Of a stretch of 64,000 nt of DNA, positions 1 through 8,645 are shown in pieces. How positions within the stretch are numbered: position 1 is the stretch's first letter; each line of letters opens with the position of its first letter. Both the position numbers and the translations under genes were made by a program. The notes below the pieces were generated by a model. The model was not told the DNA's origin, searched no databases, and worked only from the letters and a program-made list of their open reading frames with translations. Source of the DNA: Agrobacterium rubi TR3 = NBRC 13261 (GTDB lineage Bacteria; Pseudomonadota; Alphaproteobacteria; Rhizobiales; Rhizobiaceae); the NCBI RefSeq assembly GCF_000739935.1, contig NZ_BBJU01000001.1, positions 45,780 to 109,779 of the forward strand, written 5' to 3'.

Positions 1-98
1 TTCATGGCGGTGATCAGGGCAGCGGTGGCGGTGGTCTTCAGCATGCTGCGGCGGCTTATGGTGCCGGTGAATGTCGGTTTCATGCGCATGTTCCCCAT
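1..98 (-). CDS. Nitrate ABC transporter substrate-binding protein, N-terminus only (window edge)
   Basis: Only the first ~32 codons are in the window; the gene continues past the left edge. The reading frame gives a twin-arginine-like leader: an S-R-R-S-M-L-K segment followed by a hydrophobic Ala/Thr/Leu run. This is typical of Tat-exported NrtA/CmpA-family nitrate-binding lipoproteins or periplasmic proteins. ATG codons at 98, 89 and 83 are all in frame; the one at 83 has a GGGG about nine bases upstream and may be the true start. The assignment rests mainly on context, because nasT and nasS lie immediately upstream on the same strand and a sigma-54 promoter and structured leader point into this gene. 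The protein family itself cannot be confirmed from 32 codons. Confidence 0.6.
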   Translation of the reverse strand, partial: MGNMRMKPTFTGTISRRSMLKTTATAALITAM

Positions 99-268
99 TT
101 TTGATCCGCCGTTCCGGCGCTGTTTGCGAAAAGTAAAAATAAAAAAACGCCGCTCGGAGATTGCGTTTGCCGGGAGGGAGGTCCCGGTCAGCAAAAACCT
201 TGCGACGTCAGTGTCGTTGGTAAGCAGCAGTGAAGCGCTTTTATCCTCGATCGCCGTTGACCGAGTGT
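99..268 (-). promoter_or_regulatory. Transcribed leader with ANTAR-type hairpin and intrinsic terminator
   Basis: The leader of the leftward gene at 1-98, downstream of the sigma-54 promoter at 277-294. On the minus strand there is a CGAC/GTCG stem (plus 203-216) closed by the hexaloop ACTGAC. It carries the A1 and G4 that ANTAR proteins such as NasT recognise. Further on is a CCGGGA/TCCCGG hairpin, also with a six-base loop (about 173-190), and then a terminator-like AAACGC/GCGTTT hairpin (145-168) running into seven T. The known NasT/NasR mechanism is leader binding that prevents termination. The second ANTAR hairpin is not certain, since the C-rich loop lacks A1/G4. Confidence 0.6.
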
Positions 269-276
269 TTTATATC

Positions 277-294
277 AAGCAACTAGTGTGCCAG
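277..294 (-). promoter_or_regulatory. Sigma-54 (RpoN) -24/-12 promoter
   Basis: On the minus strand the sequence reads CTGGCAC-N5-TTGCTT. It has the invariant GG (plus 291-292) and GC (plus 279-280) exactly ten bases apart, matching YTGGCACG-N4-TTGCW at every position but one. Transcription would start near 267-268 and run into the nitrate transporter gene. This implies NtrC-type nitrogen control stacked on NasS/NasT antitermination. Confidence 0.8.
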
Positions 295-451
295 TTTGTT
301 GGTTCGTAAATAAGCTTTTGATATAAAAACGTTATTCCTGAATTCTGTGGTCTTTGTTCAAAATTTAATCGTGAAATTGACGGCTCATATTTTGCGCACA
401 TGATGTCTGAGAAGCTTTTTCGATGCGCAGCATTTGTGCAGTGCGTTACAA

Positions 452-1738
452 TCAGGCGTCTTCGGGGCTGGCCGATCCGAGATTGTCTGCACTGACTGCG
501 AAGCCTTTCACGTACGCCTCAATCATGCTCGGGTCGAAGACATGGCCATCCATGAAACGATCGCCATCCGTATCGCCTTCGATGCGCATATCGGACTCAG
601 GCGGCGCGTTGCTGGTACCCAAGGCGTTGCGGTAAAGATCGCTGCGATAGGCTGATGCCGCAGCATGAGCAGCTTGCTGCGTAAAGTTGGTCTGTCCCCA
701 GCGGATCATCTGGCTGTAGATCCATAGAGCCTGGCTCTTGCGTGGGTAATTGGCGAAATTCTCATGGAACGTAAAATAGCGCTCGATGACGCGCTGGTTG
801 CCCTGTGCATCGACACTGAAGCGTCCGGCCAGCACTTGGCGAATGATCTCCTCGGGCGCGGCGATGTATTTCGCATCCGCCAATGTCTCGGCCAAAGCGC
901 CGTGGTTTTCCGTGTCGTCACACCAGCGCGCAGCGGCATCCAGTGCCACCAGAAGACGCGAGACGGCTTCGGGTTGCGCATCCGCCCATTCCGGTCGCAT
1001 GCCGACGACCTTTTCTGGTGCCGATGGCCAGATGTCCTGTTTGGCAGCAACGATGCGGCCAATGCCGCGTTCGCTTGCCATCATATTCCACGGCGCGCCG
1101 ACGCAAAAGCCGTCGATAGCACCAGCGGCAAGGGCGTCGGATGTCAGCGGTGGCGGCACGACGACGAGTTTGACGTCCTTGTCAGGGTGAATGCCGCCAG
1201 CCGCCAGCCAGTAACGGAACTCGTAATTGTGCGATGAGAAGGGATAGGTCACACCGAAGGTCGGTGTGGTTTCGCCGCGTGTGCGCATCTCATCCAGAAG
1301 CGTTTTCAGCGCCTTGGCATTATCAAGCGCACTTGCGGTTTCGGAAATTCCTGCCACTTCACGCATGCGCGCAAACAGCCGTGTCGACAGCGTAATCGCA
1401 TTGCCGCCACGCCCCAACGAAAATGGGGTTATGGTCGGGGAGGGGTTGGAGCCCAGATCGAGCATCGAGGCGACCGGCATGGGAGACAGCATATGGGCGA
1501 TATCGAACTGCCGAAACGCCAAGCGGTCGCGCACATTGGCCCAGGACACGTCTTTCACGAGATCGAGCTTCAGGCCTTCCTTCTCGGCAAAGCCGAATTC
1601 GGCGGCGGCAATCAGAACGGATGCGTCGACCAGCGGAATGAAGCCCGCGCGCAAAGTGCGTTGGCGGTCATTGCCAACAAGAGCTGGCGCACTGTCTGCG
1701 CTGCCGCCTTCCGGTGTCTCGCTGACGATGGTCGTCAT
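452..1738 (-). CDS. nasS: Nitrate/nitrite sensor NasS (NrtA/CmpA-like, cytoplasmic)
   Basis: 428 aa. The protein resembles the substrate-binding components of nitrate/bicarbonate importers (NrtA/CmpA fold). It starts directly with a hydrophilic Ser/Thr/Ala-rich segment and the family core from about residue 29, with no signal peptide, so it should stay in the cytoplasm. In Azotobacter, Paracoccus and Bradyrhizobium, NasS binds nitrate and, without it, sequesters the antiterminator NasT. The gene lies 31 bases downstream of nasT on the same strand, and the nitrate-binding protein gene follows about 350 bases further on. This arrangement and the missing leader peptide favour the sensor over a transport subunit. 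The start is the first ATG and looks sound; there is no competing upstream start. Confidence 0.85.
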   Translation of the reverse strand: MTTIVSETPEGGSADSAPALVGNDRQRTLRAGFIPLVDASVLIAAAEFGFAEKEGLKLDLVKDVSWANVRDRLAFRQFDIAHMLSPMPVASMLDLGSNPSPTITPFSLGRGGNAITLSTRLFARMREVAGISETASALDNAKALKTLLDEMRTRGETTPTFGVTYPFSSHNYEFRYWLAAGGIHPDKDVKLVVVPPPLTSDALAAGAIDGFCVGAPWNMMASERGIGRIVAAKQDIWPSAPEKVVGMRPEWADAQPEAVSRLLVALDAAARWCDDTENHGALAETLADAKYIAAPEEIIRQVLAGRFSVDAQGNQRVIERYFTFHENFANYPRKSQALWIYSQMIRWGQTNFTQQAAHAAASAYRSDLYRNALGTSNAPPESDMRIEGDTDGDRFMDGHVFDPSMIEAYVKGFAVSADNLGSASPEDA

Positions 1739-1769
1739 ATCCTATGCTTCCTTTCCTGTCCCGCGCCGC

Positions 1770-2357
1770 TCACATCAGCAAGCCGGCAGCCGTGACCACG
1801 CTTTGCGCAATCTCGGACAGTTTTTTCTTTTCGTTCATCGCCGTCTGGCGCAAAAGTGCGAAGGCTTCCTCTTCGGACAGGCCGCGCATCTTCATCAGAA
1901 TGCCCTTAGCGCGCTCCACGATCTTGCGGTCCTCAAGCGCCGATTTGGCATCGGCGAGTTCCCGCTTCAGGCGGCTGAAGGCGTTGAAACGGCTGACCGC
2001 CATATCGAGGATGGGTTTGACGCGCTCTTTCTTGAGCCCATCAACAATATAGGCAGAAACGCCCGCTTCGACTGCGGCTTCGATGGATGCGGTGTCGGAG
2101 CGATCCACGAACATGGCGATGGGTCGGCCCACCGTGCGGGTCAGTTGAAACAAATGCTCCATCATGTCCCGGTTGGGATTTTCGATGTCGATAACGATGA
2201 CGTCGGGACAGAGTGTGTCGATGATGCGTGCCACGCCATGGACTTCGTGGATGACAGTCACGCGGTCATGCCCCGCCTCTCGCAATCCTTCCTCGATAAT
2301 GGAGGCGCGAATGGCGTTTTCATCGATCACCAGAATGGTCAGGTCGCGCAGCGTCAT
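1770..2357 (-). CDS. nasT: ANTAR-domain response regulator / antiterminator NasT
   Basis: 195 aa from the ATG at 2357. An N-terminal pseudo-receiver domain (about residues 1-115) is followed by a coiled-coil linker and a C-terminal ANTAR RNA-binding domain. That domain shows the typical E-R-A-K-G-I-L-M-K and E-E-A-F-x-L-L-R signatures. NasT binds two-hairpin leaders and blocks transcription termination when released by NasS. Upstream in-frame starts (TTG 2393, ATG 2387) would add about 10-12 residues that look unlike the family, so the internal ATG before the T-I-L-V-I-D-E receiver strand is preferred; none of the three has a strong ribosome site. The gene is divergent from the GntR regulator, with about 150 bases between them. 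Confidence 0.85.
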   Translation of the reverse strand: MTLRDLTILVIDENAIRASIIEEGLREAGHDRVTVIHEVHGVARIIDTLCPDVIVIDIENPNRDMMEHLFQLTRTVGRPIAMFVDRSDTASIEAAVEAGVSAYIVDGLKKERVKPILDMAVSRFNAFSRLKRELADAKSALEDRKIVERAKGILMKMRGLSEEEAFALLRQTAMNEKKKLSEIAQSVVTAAGLLM

Positions 2358-2474
2358 GCGCGCATTGATGACGCAGCGCACAATCATTTGCAATCTTTTT
2401 CACCGCGACTAAAAATCAGGCAAATTTGTCGTTTTTTGTTTTAGCAAAACCCACAAGACGCTCCCTCCACGCCT

Positions 2475-2507
2475 TGACAACGATCTCGTGTTTATAAAAG
2501 GTTGTCA
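2475..2507. promoter_or_regulatory. Inverted repeat over the GntR gene translation start (candidate operator)
   Basis: TGACAAC (2475-2481) and GTTGTCA (2501-2507) form a perfect 7-base inverted repeat separated by 19 bases. The right arm ends two bases before the ATG at 2509, and the AAAGG ribosome site is next to it. Possible roles are an autoregulatory operator for the GntR protein or an RNA hairpin over the start. The wide spacing is unusual for FadR-type operators. Confidence 0.4.
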
Positions 2508-2508
2508 T

Positions 2509-3222
2509 ATGAGTGCAGGGGTGGACTGGTTATCAGAAACAAGCCCGATCAGCCGGAAAAGTGCGGCGGAATCGGTGTTCGAAGATTTGCGTCTGGCGAT
2601 AGTCTCCGGGCGATTGACCGTGGGCACGCGGCTGCCTGCCGAAACGCATCTTGCGGGAAAATACGGCGTCAGCCGACCCATCGTGCGCGAAGCCCTGCGG
2701 TCCCTGCAAACGCTTGGCATGACGCAGACCCGCACGGGCAGTGGCACATTCGTTTTGACCGACAGACCAAGCCCCGAACTGAGTTATGGAGGATATTCGG
2801 CCCGTGATCTGATCGAGGCCCGGCCCTATATCGAGGTTCCCGCTGCCGGTTGGGCTGCGGTGCGACGCAGCGGCGAGCAGCTCTCTCGTATTCTCAGCCT
2901 CTGCGACGCCATGGATGCGCAGGAAGATCCACACAAATGGGTCAAGCTGGATTCGGAGTTCCATAGCGCCATCGCCGAGGCCTCCGGTAATTCCGTGTTT
3001 GCGAAAATCGTCTCGGATGCGCGTGGCTCGCTCAGCCAGCAATCGGAATTGCTGAACATCATGGCACCGCGACGCATCGCGTCCAATGTCGAACATCGGC
3101 TGATTGCCGAGGCTATTGCCGCTGGTTCGGATGAAACCGCACGAAGCGCTATGGATGCGCATCTGAGCCAGGTCAAGCAGATCGTCACCACCATTCTGGG
3201 CGATGAAGAAGCGCTGCGGTAA
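2509..3222 (+). CDS. GntR-family transcriptional regulator (FadR subfamily)
   Basis: 237 aa. An N-terminal winged helix-turn-helix (about residues 18-85) carries the GntR signature: G-T-R-L-P-A-E, a recognition helix with S-R-P-I-V-R-E-A-L-R-S-L, and a wing with G-S-G-T-F-V. A C-terminal all-helical FCD ligand domain (about 100-230) has conserved D-x-x-F-H and late His residues that usually bind a metal and a carboxylate ligand. The ATG at 2509 is chosen because AAAGG precedes it; the upstream GTG at 2488 would place the operator-like repeat inside the coding sequence. The gene stands alone between nasT and the asparagine genes. Its target is unknown; the downstream permease and asparaginase are possible. 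Confidence 0.85.
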   Translation: MSAGVDWLSETSPISRKSAAESVFEDLRLAIVSGRLTVGTRLPAETHLAGKYGVSRPIVREALRSLQTLGMTQTRTGSGTFVLTDRPSPELSYGGYSARDLIEARPYIEVPAAGWAAVRRSGEQLSRILSLCDAMDAQEDPHKWVKLDSEFHSAIAEASGNSVFAKIVSDARGSLSQQSELLNIMAPRRIASNVEHRLIAEAIAAGSDETARSAMDAHLSQVKQIVTTILGDEEALR

Positions 3223-3655
3223 GGCACGTCGTTTGCTCTCCTAGACTTTTGACGATATCTGCCACGTCATCACAACCGCACTCCTTTATAGCCGCCAACG
3301 GCGCGTTGCGACGCACTCCTCATGTGCCTACTCCTCGATTCTTCAATGCCGCGTTGCTGATGAGGCAATAGCGTTCCGTGCACTGGCAGTTACGTTTCCC
3401 AGCCTTCAAACAGCTGTTGGGATAGCTGAATCGCTTGGCGGCGGGGTACGAACCCATCTGGATTGAGACTTGACGTCGCAAAAGACGATCAGTATTTGGA
3501 CGTGTAAATCTGTCTTGCAGCATAACAGAATCATATTTCTATACGTTTTATTAGAAGTTTAACGTCAAAGCCGCCGATATCGTGAGGCTGGCATCTGCCC
3601 GCTGAACGATAGGAATTTGCGGCTGACTGAAGCTCTGAGGGAGGGGCGATTGTCA
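3223..3655. other. Gene-poor gap before the asparagine permease
   Basis: No convincing gene. The only minus-strand frame of note (3320-3523, 67 codons, with a Cys cluster C-x-C-x4-C) has no ribosome site and no family I recognise. The right end is AT-richer (about 3530-3560) and probably holds the permease promoter, and a purine-rich GAGGGAGGGG ribosome site lies at 3637-3646. Confidence 0.4.
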
Positions 3656-5125
3656 GTGAACCAGTCAAATCAGCACCATGATGACCGCGATACGCAGTTT
3701 CAGGAGGACCTTGGATATCACAAAGCTCTAAAACCTCGGCAAATCCAGATGATCGCCATTGGCGGCGCCATCGGAACAGGTCTTTTCCTCGGCGCAGGCG
3801 GGCGCTTGGCCGCTGCTGGTCCTGCTCTTGTGTTCGTTTACGCCATCTGTGGCTTCTTTGCATTTCTGGTGCTGCGTGCCCTGGGCGAGCTCATCATGCA
3901 CCGCCCGTCCTCTGGCTCGTTTGTTTCCTATGCCCGGGAATTCTACGGCGAGAAAATGGCCTTTGCGGTCGGCTGGATGTATTGGCTGAACTGGGCCATG
4001 ACATCAGTTGCCGATGTGACGGCTGTTGCCATCTACATGAATTTCTTCAAGCAATATGTGCCCTGGTTGCAGGGCATCGACCAATGGGTCTTTGCGCTGG
4101 GTGCGCTCATCATCGTGCTGGCCATGAACATGCTGTCGGTGAAGGTGTTCGGCGAGCTGGAATTCTGGTTCAGCCTCATCAAGGTCGTCGCGCTTGCCAC
4201 CTTCCTTATCGTCGGCATCTATTTCGTCATTTTCGGCACGCTGATCGAAGGGCATGTCACGGGCTTCAGCCTGATTACCGACAATGGCGGTTTCTTCCCC
4301 AATGGCATCCTGCCCGCCTTCATCATCATTCAAGGGGTGCTGTTCGCCTATGCCTCCATCGAATTGATCGGCACCACCGCGGGTGAAACCGAAGATCCGC
4401 GCAAGGTCATTCCCGGTGCCATCCGCACGGTGGTGTTCCGGTTGCTGGTGTTTTATGTCGGCTCGGTTCTGCTGCTGACGCTGCTGTTGCCCTACACGGC
4501 CTATAAAGCAGGCGAGAGCCCGTTCGTGACATTCTTCGGCTCCATCGGCATCGAAGGTGCCGATATCATCATGAACCTCGTGGTGCTGACGGCGGTTTTG
4601 TCGTCGCTCAATGCCGGGCTTTACTCCACCGGGCGCATTTTGCACTCCATGGCAGTTTCAGGTTCCGCGCCTGCTGCACTCGCCAAGATGAACAAGGCGG
4701 GGGTGCCCTATGGCGGTATCGCGGTGACCGCTGTCGTCACCGTCATCGGCGTCATTCTCAACGCCATTGTACCGGCCGCGGCTTTTGAAATTGCTCTCAA
4801 TCTTTCGGCGCTTGGCATCATTTGCGCGTGGGGTGTCATCGTGTTATGCCAACTCAAGCTGTGGCATCTGTCGCGGCGGGGGGAAATGAACCGTCCTGAT
4901 TTCAGAATGTTTGGCGCGCCTTACACCGGCATATTGACCCTTGTCTTTCTTCTCGGCGTGCTGGTTCTGATGGCGCTGGATTATCCTGCTGGTACGTTGA
5001 CGGTCGGTTCGCTCGTCATCATCGTGCCGGCTCTTGTTGCGGGATGGTATCTGTTGCGAAATCGCATTCATGAACTGGCGAAAGCCGAAACGTCAAGACG
5101 CGCTGGCGCTCGAGGCGAGCCGTGA
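3656..5125 (+). CDS. ansP: Amino acid permease, probably L-asparagine permease
   Basis: About 489 aa. An APC-superfamily transporter of the AAT/GABA-permease group with about twelve hydrophobic segments. The first helix carries the G-G-A-I-G-T-G-L-F motif that lines the substrate site, and the G-E-L loop signature follows helix 2. The protein would import an amino acid across the inner membrane with protons. The next gene is an asparaginase that starts inside this stop codon (GTGA overlap), so asparagine is the likely substrate. The start is set at GTG 3656, nine bases after the GAGGGAGGGG site; TTG 3650 is an alternative, and the longer TTG at 3617 would lie upstream of that ribosome site. 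Confidence 0.85.
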   Translation: MNQSNQHHDDRDTQFQEDLGYHKALKPRQIQMIAIGGAIGTGLFLGAGGRLAAAGPALVFVYAICGFFAFLVLRALGELIMHRPSSGSFVSYAREFYGEKMAFAVGWMYWLNWAMTSVADVTAVAIYMNFFKQYVPWLQGIDQWVFALGALIIVLAMNMLSVKVFGELEFWFSLIKVVALATFLIVGIYFVIFGTLIEGHVTGFSLITDNGGFFPNGILPAFIIIQGVLFAYASIELIGTTAGETEDPRKVIPGAIRTVVFRLLVFYVGSVLLLTLLLPYTAYKAGESPFVTFFGSIGIEGADIIMNLVVLTAVLSSLNAGLYSTGRILHSMAVSGSAPAALAKMNKAGVPYGGIAVTAVVTVIGVILNAIVPAAAFEIALNLSALGIICAWGVIVLCQLKLWHLSRRGEMNRPDFRMFGAPYTGILTLVFLLGVLVLMALDYPAGTLTVGSLVIIVPALVAGWYLLRNRIHELAKAETSRRAGARGEP

Positions 5126-6084
5126 GCATTGGGCAATCGACAAAGCTGGTGGCCGTCATCGCCACCGGCGGCACCATTGCCAGCACACGCGATGAAACCG
5201 GCGCCGCCAAACCGGCACTTTCAGGCGAGACGCTGGTGTCGGGGCTTTCAGGCGCCGATGTGCTGATAAAGCCCGTCGAGTTGATGGCGAAGGATTCGTC
5301 CAGCCTGACGCTGTCGGATATGCAGCATATCAGCGACGCGGTGGCCAAGGAACTGGTCGATCCCGCCGTGTCGGGTATCGTTATTCTCCACGGCACCGAC
5401 GCCATGGAGGAAAGCGCGCTTCTGGTGCACCTCCAGCACCAAGTGACCAAGCCCGTCATCTTTACCGGCGCGCAATTTACCGCAGATCACCCGCAGGCCG
5501 ATGGCCCGGACAATCTTGCGGCTGCTATCGATGCTTGCATCGATCCGTCCAACAGTGAAAAAGGTGTTCTTGTCTGTTTCGGCGGAAAACTCCTGCCAGC
5601 ATGGGGCCTTTACAAACACTCGTCCGATGCACGCGATGCGTTCGATCTGGCCGGAAAAGCCATCTGTCCGCAAAGCCCCGGTCTCATGGCCAGCGTCAAA
5701 AACGTCAGGGTGGATATCGTCGCGATCCATCCGGGGTGTGACGCCACACATATCGACGCCAGTTTAAATGCGGGCGTTGACGGCATCGTTCTGGCGGCCT
5801 TGGGCTCGGGCAATGCCAATATTCGCATTGTCGATGCTGTCAGCCGCTGCCGCGATGCTGGTGTGCCAGTGGTCGTTTCCAGCCGGGTGCCCACCGGCGT
5901 TCTCGTGGCCGGTTACGGTGGTGGCGGCGGTGGCTATGATCTGGGTGCAGCAGGCGCCATTCATTCGCGGACATTGCGGGCGGGCCAGGCGAGAATTCTG
6001 CTTGCGGCTCTGGTTGCTACGGCCAAAAGTAGTGACGACATGCGGACCGCATTCGCCGATTTTGAAAAAGTGGCAAAATCGTGA
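5122..6084 (+). CDS. ansA: L-asparaginase
   Basis: 320 aa. Hydrolyses asparagine to aspartate and ammonia. Both catalytic Thr motifs are present: T-G-G-T-I-A-S at residues 15-21 (nucleophile Thr18) and H-G-T-D-A-M-E-E at 90-97 (Thr92-Asp93). Length fits the bacterial type I/II family, and there is no signal peptide, so the enzyme should be cytoplasmic. It starts with GTG, overlapping the permease stop by four bases, which indicates translational coupling. Together the two genes form an asparagine uptake and degradation unit. A glycine-rich Y-G-G-G-G-G-G-Y loop near residue 270 is normal for this subfamily. Confidence 0.9.
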   Translation: MSIGQSTKLVAVIATGGTIASTRDETGAAKPALSGETLVSGLSGADVLIKPVELMAKDSSSLTLSDMQHISDAVAKELVDPAVSGIVILHGTDAMEESALLVHLQHQVTKPVIFTGAQFTADHPQADGPDNLAAAIDACIDPSNSEKGVLVCFGGKLLPAWGLYKHSSDARDAFDLAGKAICPQSPGLMASVKNVRVDIVAIHPGCDATHIDASLNAGVDGIVLAALGSGNANIRIVDAVSRCRDAGVPVVVSSRVPTGVLVAGYGGGGGGYDLGAAGAIHSRTLRAGQARILLAALVATAKSSDDMRTAFADFEKVAKS

Positions 6085-6147
6085 TTTTTTCGGGAACCTT
6101 TGAGGCCTGATGGTGTTTCCCGCGTGGGAGACCACTGGGGGCATTTT

Positions 6148-8487
6148 ATGGCAGTTACATCCACTGCAGTCATCCTGACGCTTATTGGACTTGCAATTTT
6201 CGGCTTTGGTTCTCAGCTCGTCATGCTGGGCGGAAGCTTCTATTACGCATTGGCGGGCATCGCATTTGTGGTGACCGCTGTTTTGTTGTTTCAAAGAAAC
6301 AAGCTGGCACTGCATTTTTATGCCGCGTTCGTCATCGCCACCCTGTTGTGGGCGCTTTGGGAAGTCGGCTTCGACTGGTGGCAGCTCGGGCCACGCGGCG
6401 GTTTCATCATCGTCATCGGCATGTGGCTGTTGATGCCATGGATCAGAAAGCCGCTGGGCTTTACCAGCCCAACCGGCACCACCTATGGCGCAAACGCCGT
6501 GCCATTGCTGACAGCCGTTCTCGTTTCGGTCGGCGCTGCCGCTTATGCGATGACGCAGGACCCGCAGGATATGGAGGGGGCGCTTCCCACAGAGGTCGTG
6601 ACAGCGTCGCCATCCTATGGAAACGCGGTTCCCGATGGTGAATGGCACCAATATGGCCGCACGTCTTACGGCCAGCGCTATTCGCCCTTGGCGCAGATCA
6701 ACACGGACAATGTCGGTGAGCTGAAGGAAGCTTGGCGTTACCAGACGGGCGACGTGAAGCTGCCGGATGATGTGGGCGAGACAACCTATCAGGTGACTCC
6801 CTTAAAAGTGGGAAACTCGCTTTATCTCTGCACACCGCACAATTGGGCCATTGCCATCGATGCGGCGACCGGCAAGGAAAAGTGGAAATACGATCCCAAC
6901 GCAGGCATGAACCCTGATCGTCAGCATCAGACCTGCCGTGGGGTGACCTATTACGCCGACCCCGCCGTTCAGGCCGGTGCGCCCTGTGCCCAGCGCGTCT
7001 ATCTGCCGACGTCGGATGCTCGCCTGATCGCGCTTGATGCCTTGACAGGCCTCGTGTGCAATTCCTTTGCCGACAACGGCACGCTGCAACTGGCATCCGG
7101 CATGGAGCACAATCCGGCTGGTTACTATTACTCGACCTCGCCGCCCGTCATCGTCGGCAACAAAATCATCATCGGTGGTGCCGTCAACGACAACTACTCG
7201 ACGCAGGAGCAGTCCGGTGTCATCAGAGCGTTCGACGTCAACACCGGTGCCTTGATCTGGAATTGGGATTCGGGAAATCCAACTCAGACGCGGCCGTTGC
7301 AGCCGGGCCAGACCTACACGACCAACTCTCCCAACAGCTGGTCGGTCTTCAGCGTCGATGAAGCGCTGGGTCTCGTTTATATTCCGCTTGGAAATCAGGT
7401 CCCTGACCAGCTGGGCATGGGCCGCAGCGAAAGCGTCGAGAAATACTCGTCCTCCATCGTGGCACTCGATATCAACACGGGGCAGGATCGCTGGGTGCGC
7501 CAGACCGTGCATCACGATCTCTGGGACATGGATGTTCCGGCGCAGCCTGTGTTGCTCGATATTACGAAAAAGGATGGTCAGACCGTTCCGGCTTTGGTTG
7601 GCCCCACCAAACAGGGTGACATTTACGTTCTCGACCGACGCAGCGGCGAGCCGATACTTGCGGTGACGGAAGAAAAGGCGCCCGGTGGTGCCATTCCTGA
7701 AGATTTCAGTGCGCCGACACAGCCGACATCCGCTTTGTCGTTCAAACCAGATCCGCTGGTGGAAAAGAACATGTGGGGCGTGTCGATGTTCGACCAGCTG
7801 GCCTGCCGCATCAAGTTTCACCAGCTGAACTATGAGGGCCGCTACACGCCGCCATCGCTGAATGGTTCTCTGATTTATCCCGGCAACTTTGGTACCTTCA
7901 ACTGGGGTTCCGTCGCGGTTGATCCCGAGCGTCAGGTGATGTTCGGCATGCCCACCTATCTAGCCTTCACATCGCAGCTCGTGCCACGCGCACAGATTCC
8001 GCCAAAGGAGCAGGATCAGAAGGGTAGCGAACAAGGCCTGAACCGCAATGATGGCGCGCCCTATGGCGTGTTGATGGGCCCGTTCCTCGGACCGCTCGGC
8101 GTTCCCTGCCAGGCACCGCCATGGGGTTATGTTGCAGGTGCCGATCTGCGTACCGGCGATGTTGCCTACAAGCACAAGAACGGGACGGTCTATGACATGA
8201 CGCCGCTGCCGCTGCCCTTCAAGGTTGGCGTTCCCGGCATCGGTGGTCCGATGATCACCAAGGGTGGCGTTGCGTTCCTCGGTGCTGCGGTCGACAATTA
8301 TCTGCGCGCTTATGACCTGACATCGGGCAAGCAGCTGTGGGAAGGACGTCTGCCCGCAGGTGGCCAGGCGACGCCGATGACGTATGCCATGGATGACGGC
8401 AAGCAGTATGTGGTCATGGTCGCGGGTGGTCACGGCTCTGTCGGCACGAAACCGGGTGACTACGTTATCGCCTACACGCTGCCCTGA
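6148..8487 (+). CDS. gcd: Membrane-bound PQQ-dependent glucose (quinate/shikimate-type) dehydrogenase
   Basis: About 779 aa. The N-terminus has about five transmembrane segments (residues 1-130). A periplasmic eight-bladed quinoprotein propeller follows, with repeated A-x-D-x-x-T-G-x-x-x-W tryptophan-docking motifs and a D-L-W-D-M-D-V-P-A-Q-P active-site stretch. Gcd oxidises aldoses to lactones in the periplasm and passes electrons to ubiquinone; relatives act on quinate or shikimate. The start is ATG 6148, six bases after GGGGG; the longer frame from 6100 adds a hydrophilic extension and has no ribosome site. No PQQ synthesis gene is in the window, so activity depends on genes elsewhere or on external PQQ. 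A terminator follows at 8501-8524. Confidence 0.92.
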   Translation: MAVTSTAVILTLIGLAIFGFGSQLVMLGGSFYYALAGIAFVVTAVLLFQRNKLALHFYAAFVIATLLWALWEVGFDWWQLGPRGGFIIVIGMWLLMPWIRKPLGFTSPTGTTYGANAVPLLTAVLVSVGAAAYAMTQDPQDMEGALPTEVVTASPSYGNAVPDGEWHQYGRTSYGQRYSPLAQINTDNVGELKEAWRYQTGDVKLPDDVGETTYQVTPLKVGNSLYLCTPHNWAIAIDAATGKEKWKYDPNAGMNPDRQHQTCRGVTYYADPAVQAGAPCAQRVYLPTSDARLIALDALTGLVCNSFADNGTLQLASGMEHNPAGYYYSTSPPVIVGNKIIIGGAVNDNYSTQEQSGVIRAFDVNTGALIWNWDSGNPTQTRPLQPGQTYTTNSPNSWSVFSVDEALGLVYIPLGNQVPDQLGMGRSESVEKYSSSIVALDINTGQDRWVRQTVHHDLWDMDVPAQPVLLDITKKDGQTVPALVGPTKQGDIYVLDRRSGEPILAVTEEKAPGGAIPEDFSAPTQPTSALSFKPDPLVEKNMWGVSMFDQLACRIKFHQLNYEGRYTPPSLNGSLIYPGNFGTFNWGSVAVDPERQVMFGMPTYLAFTSQLVPRAQIPPKEQDQKGSEQGLNRNDGAPYGVLMGPFLGPLGVPCQAPPWGYVAGADLRTGDVAYKHKNGTVYDMTPLPLPFKVGVPGIGGPMITKGGVAFLGAAVDNYLRAYDLTSGKQLWEGRLPAGGQATPMTYAMDDGKQYVVMVAGGHGSVGTKPGDYVIAYTLP

Positions 8488-8500
8488 TCTACCCTAAAGA

Positions 8501-8530
8501 AGCCGCCAACCTTGTTTGGCGGCTTTCATT
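8501..8530 (+). terminator. Terminator after gcd
   Basis: Perfect 9-bp stem AGCCGCCAA (8501-8509) / TTGGCGGCT (8516-8524) with a six-base loop, followed by TTCATT. Confidence 0.75.
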
Positions 8531-8645
8531 GTTTTGACACCTGGGTCGCACATGTGATTCTTCGGGCTGTCTCAAGACAACACTGGTGGATTTCGCCCAC
8601 GCCCACCGGCGGTTTGAGACGACTGGGCTCCTGAAGGAAACCAAG

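Noticed and set aside
4..309. Plus-strand 101-codon ORF at the left edge
   Set aside because: It overlaps the Tat leader of the minus-strand nitrate protein, the terminator and the sigma-54 promoter, and its translation is Arg-rich and without family features.
3320..3523. Minus-strand 67-codon ORF with several Cys
   Set aside because: No ribosome site, no recognisable domain, and irregular codon use. It may be a remnant but cannot be supported as a gene.
6089..6113. GGAAC-N16-TGTT before gcd as an EcfG promoter
   Set aside because: The -10 element deviates at the first position from CGTT, and gcd is not a usual GSR gene. Mentioned only as a test case.
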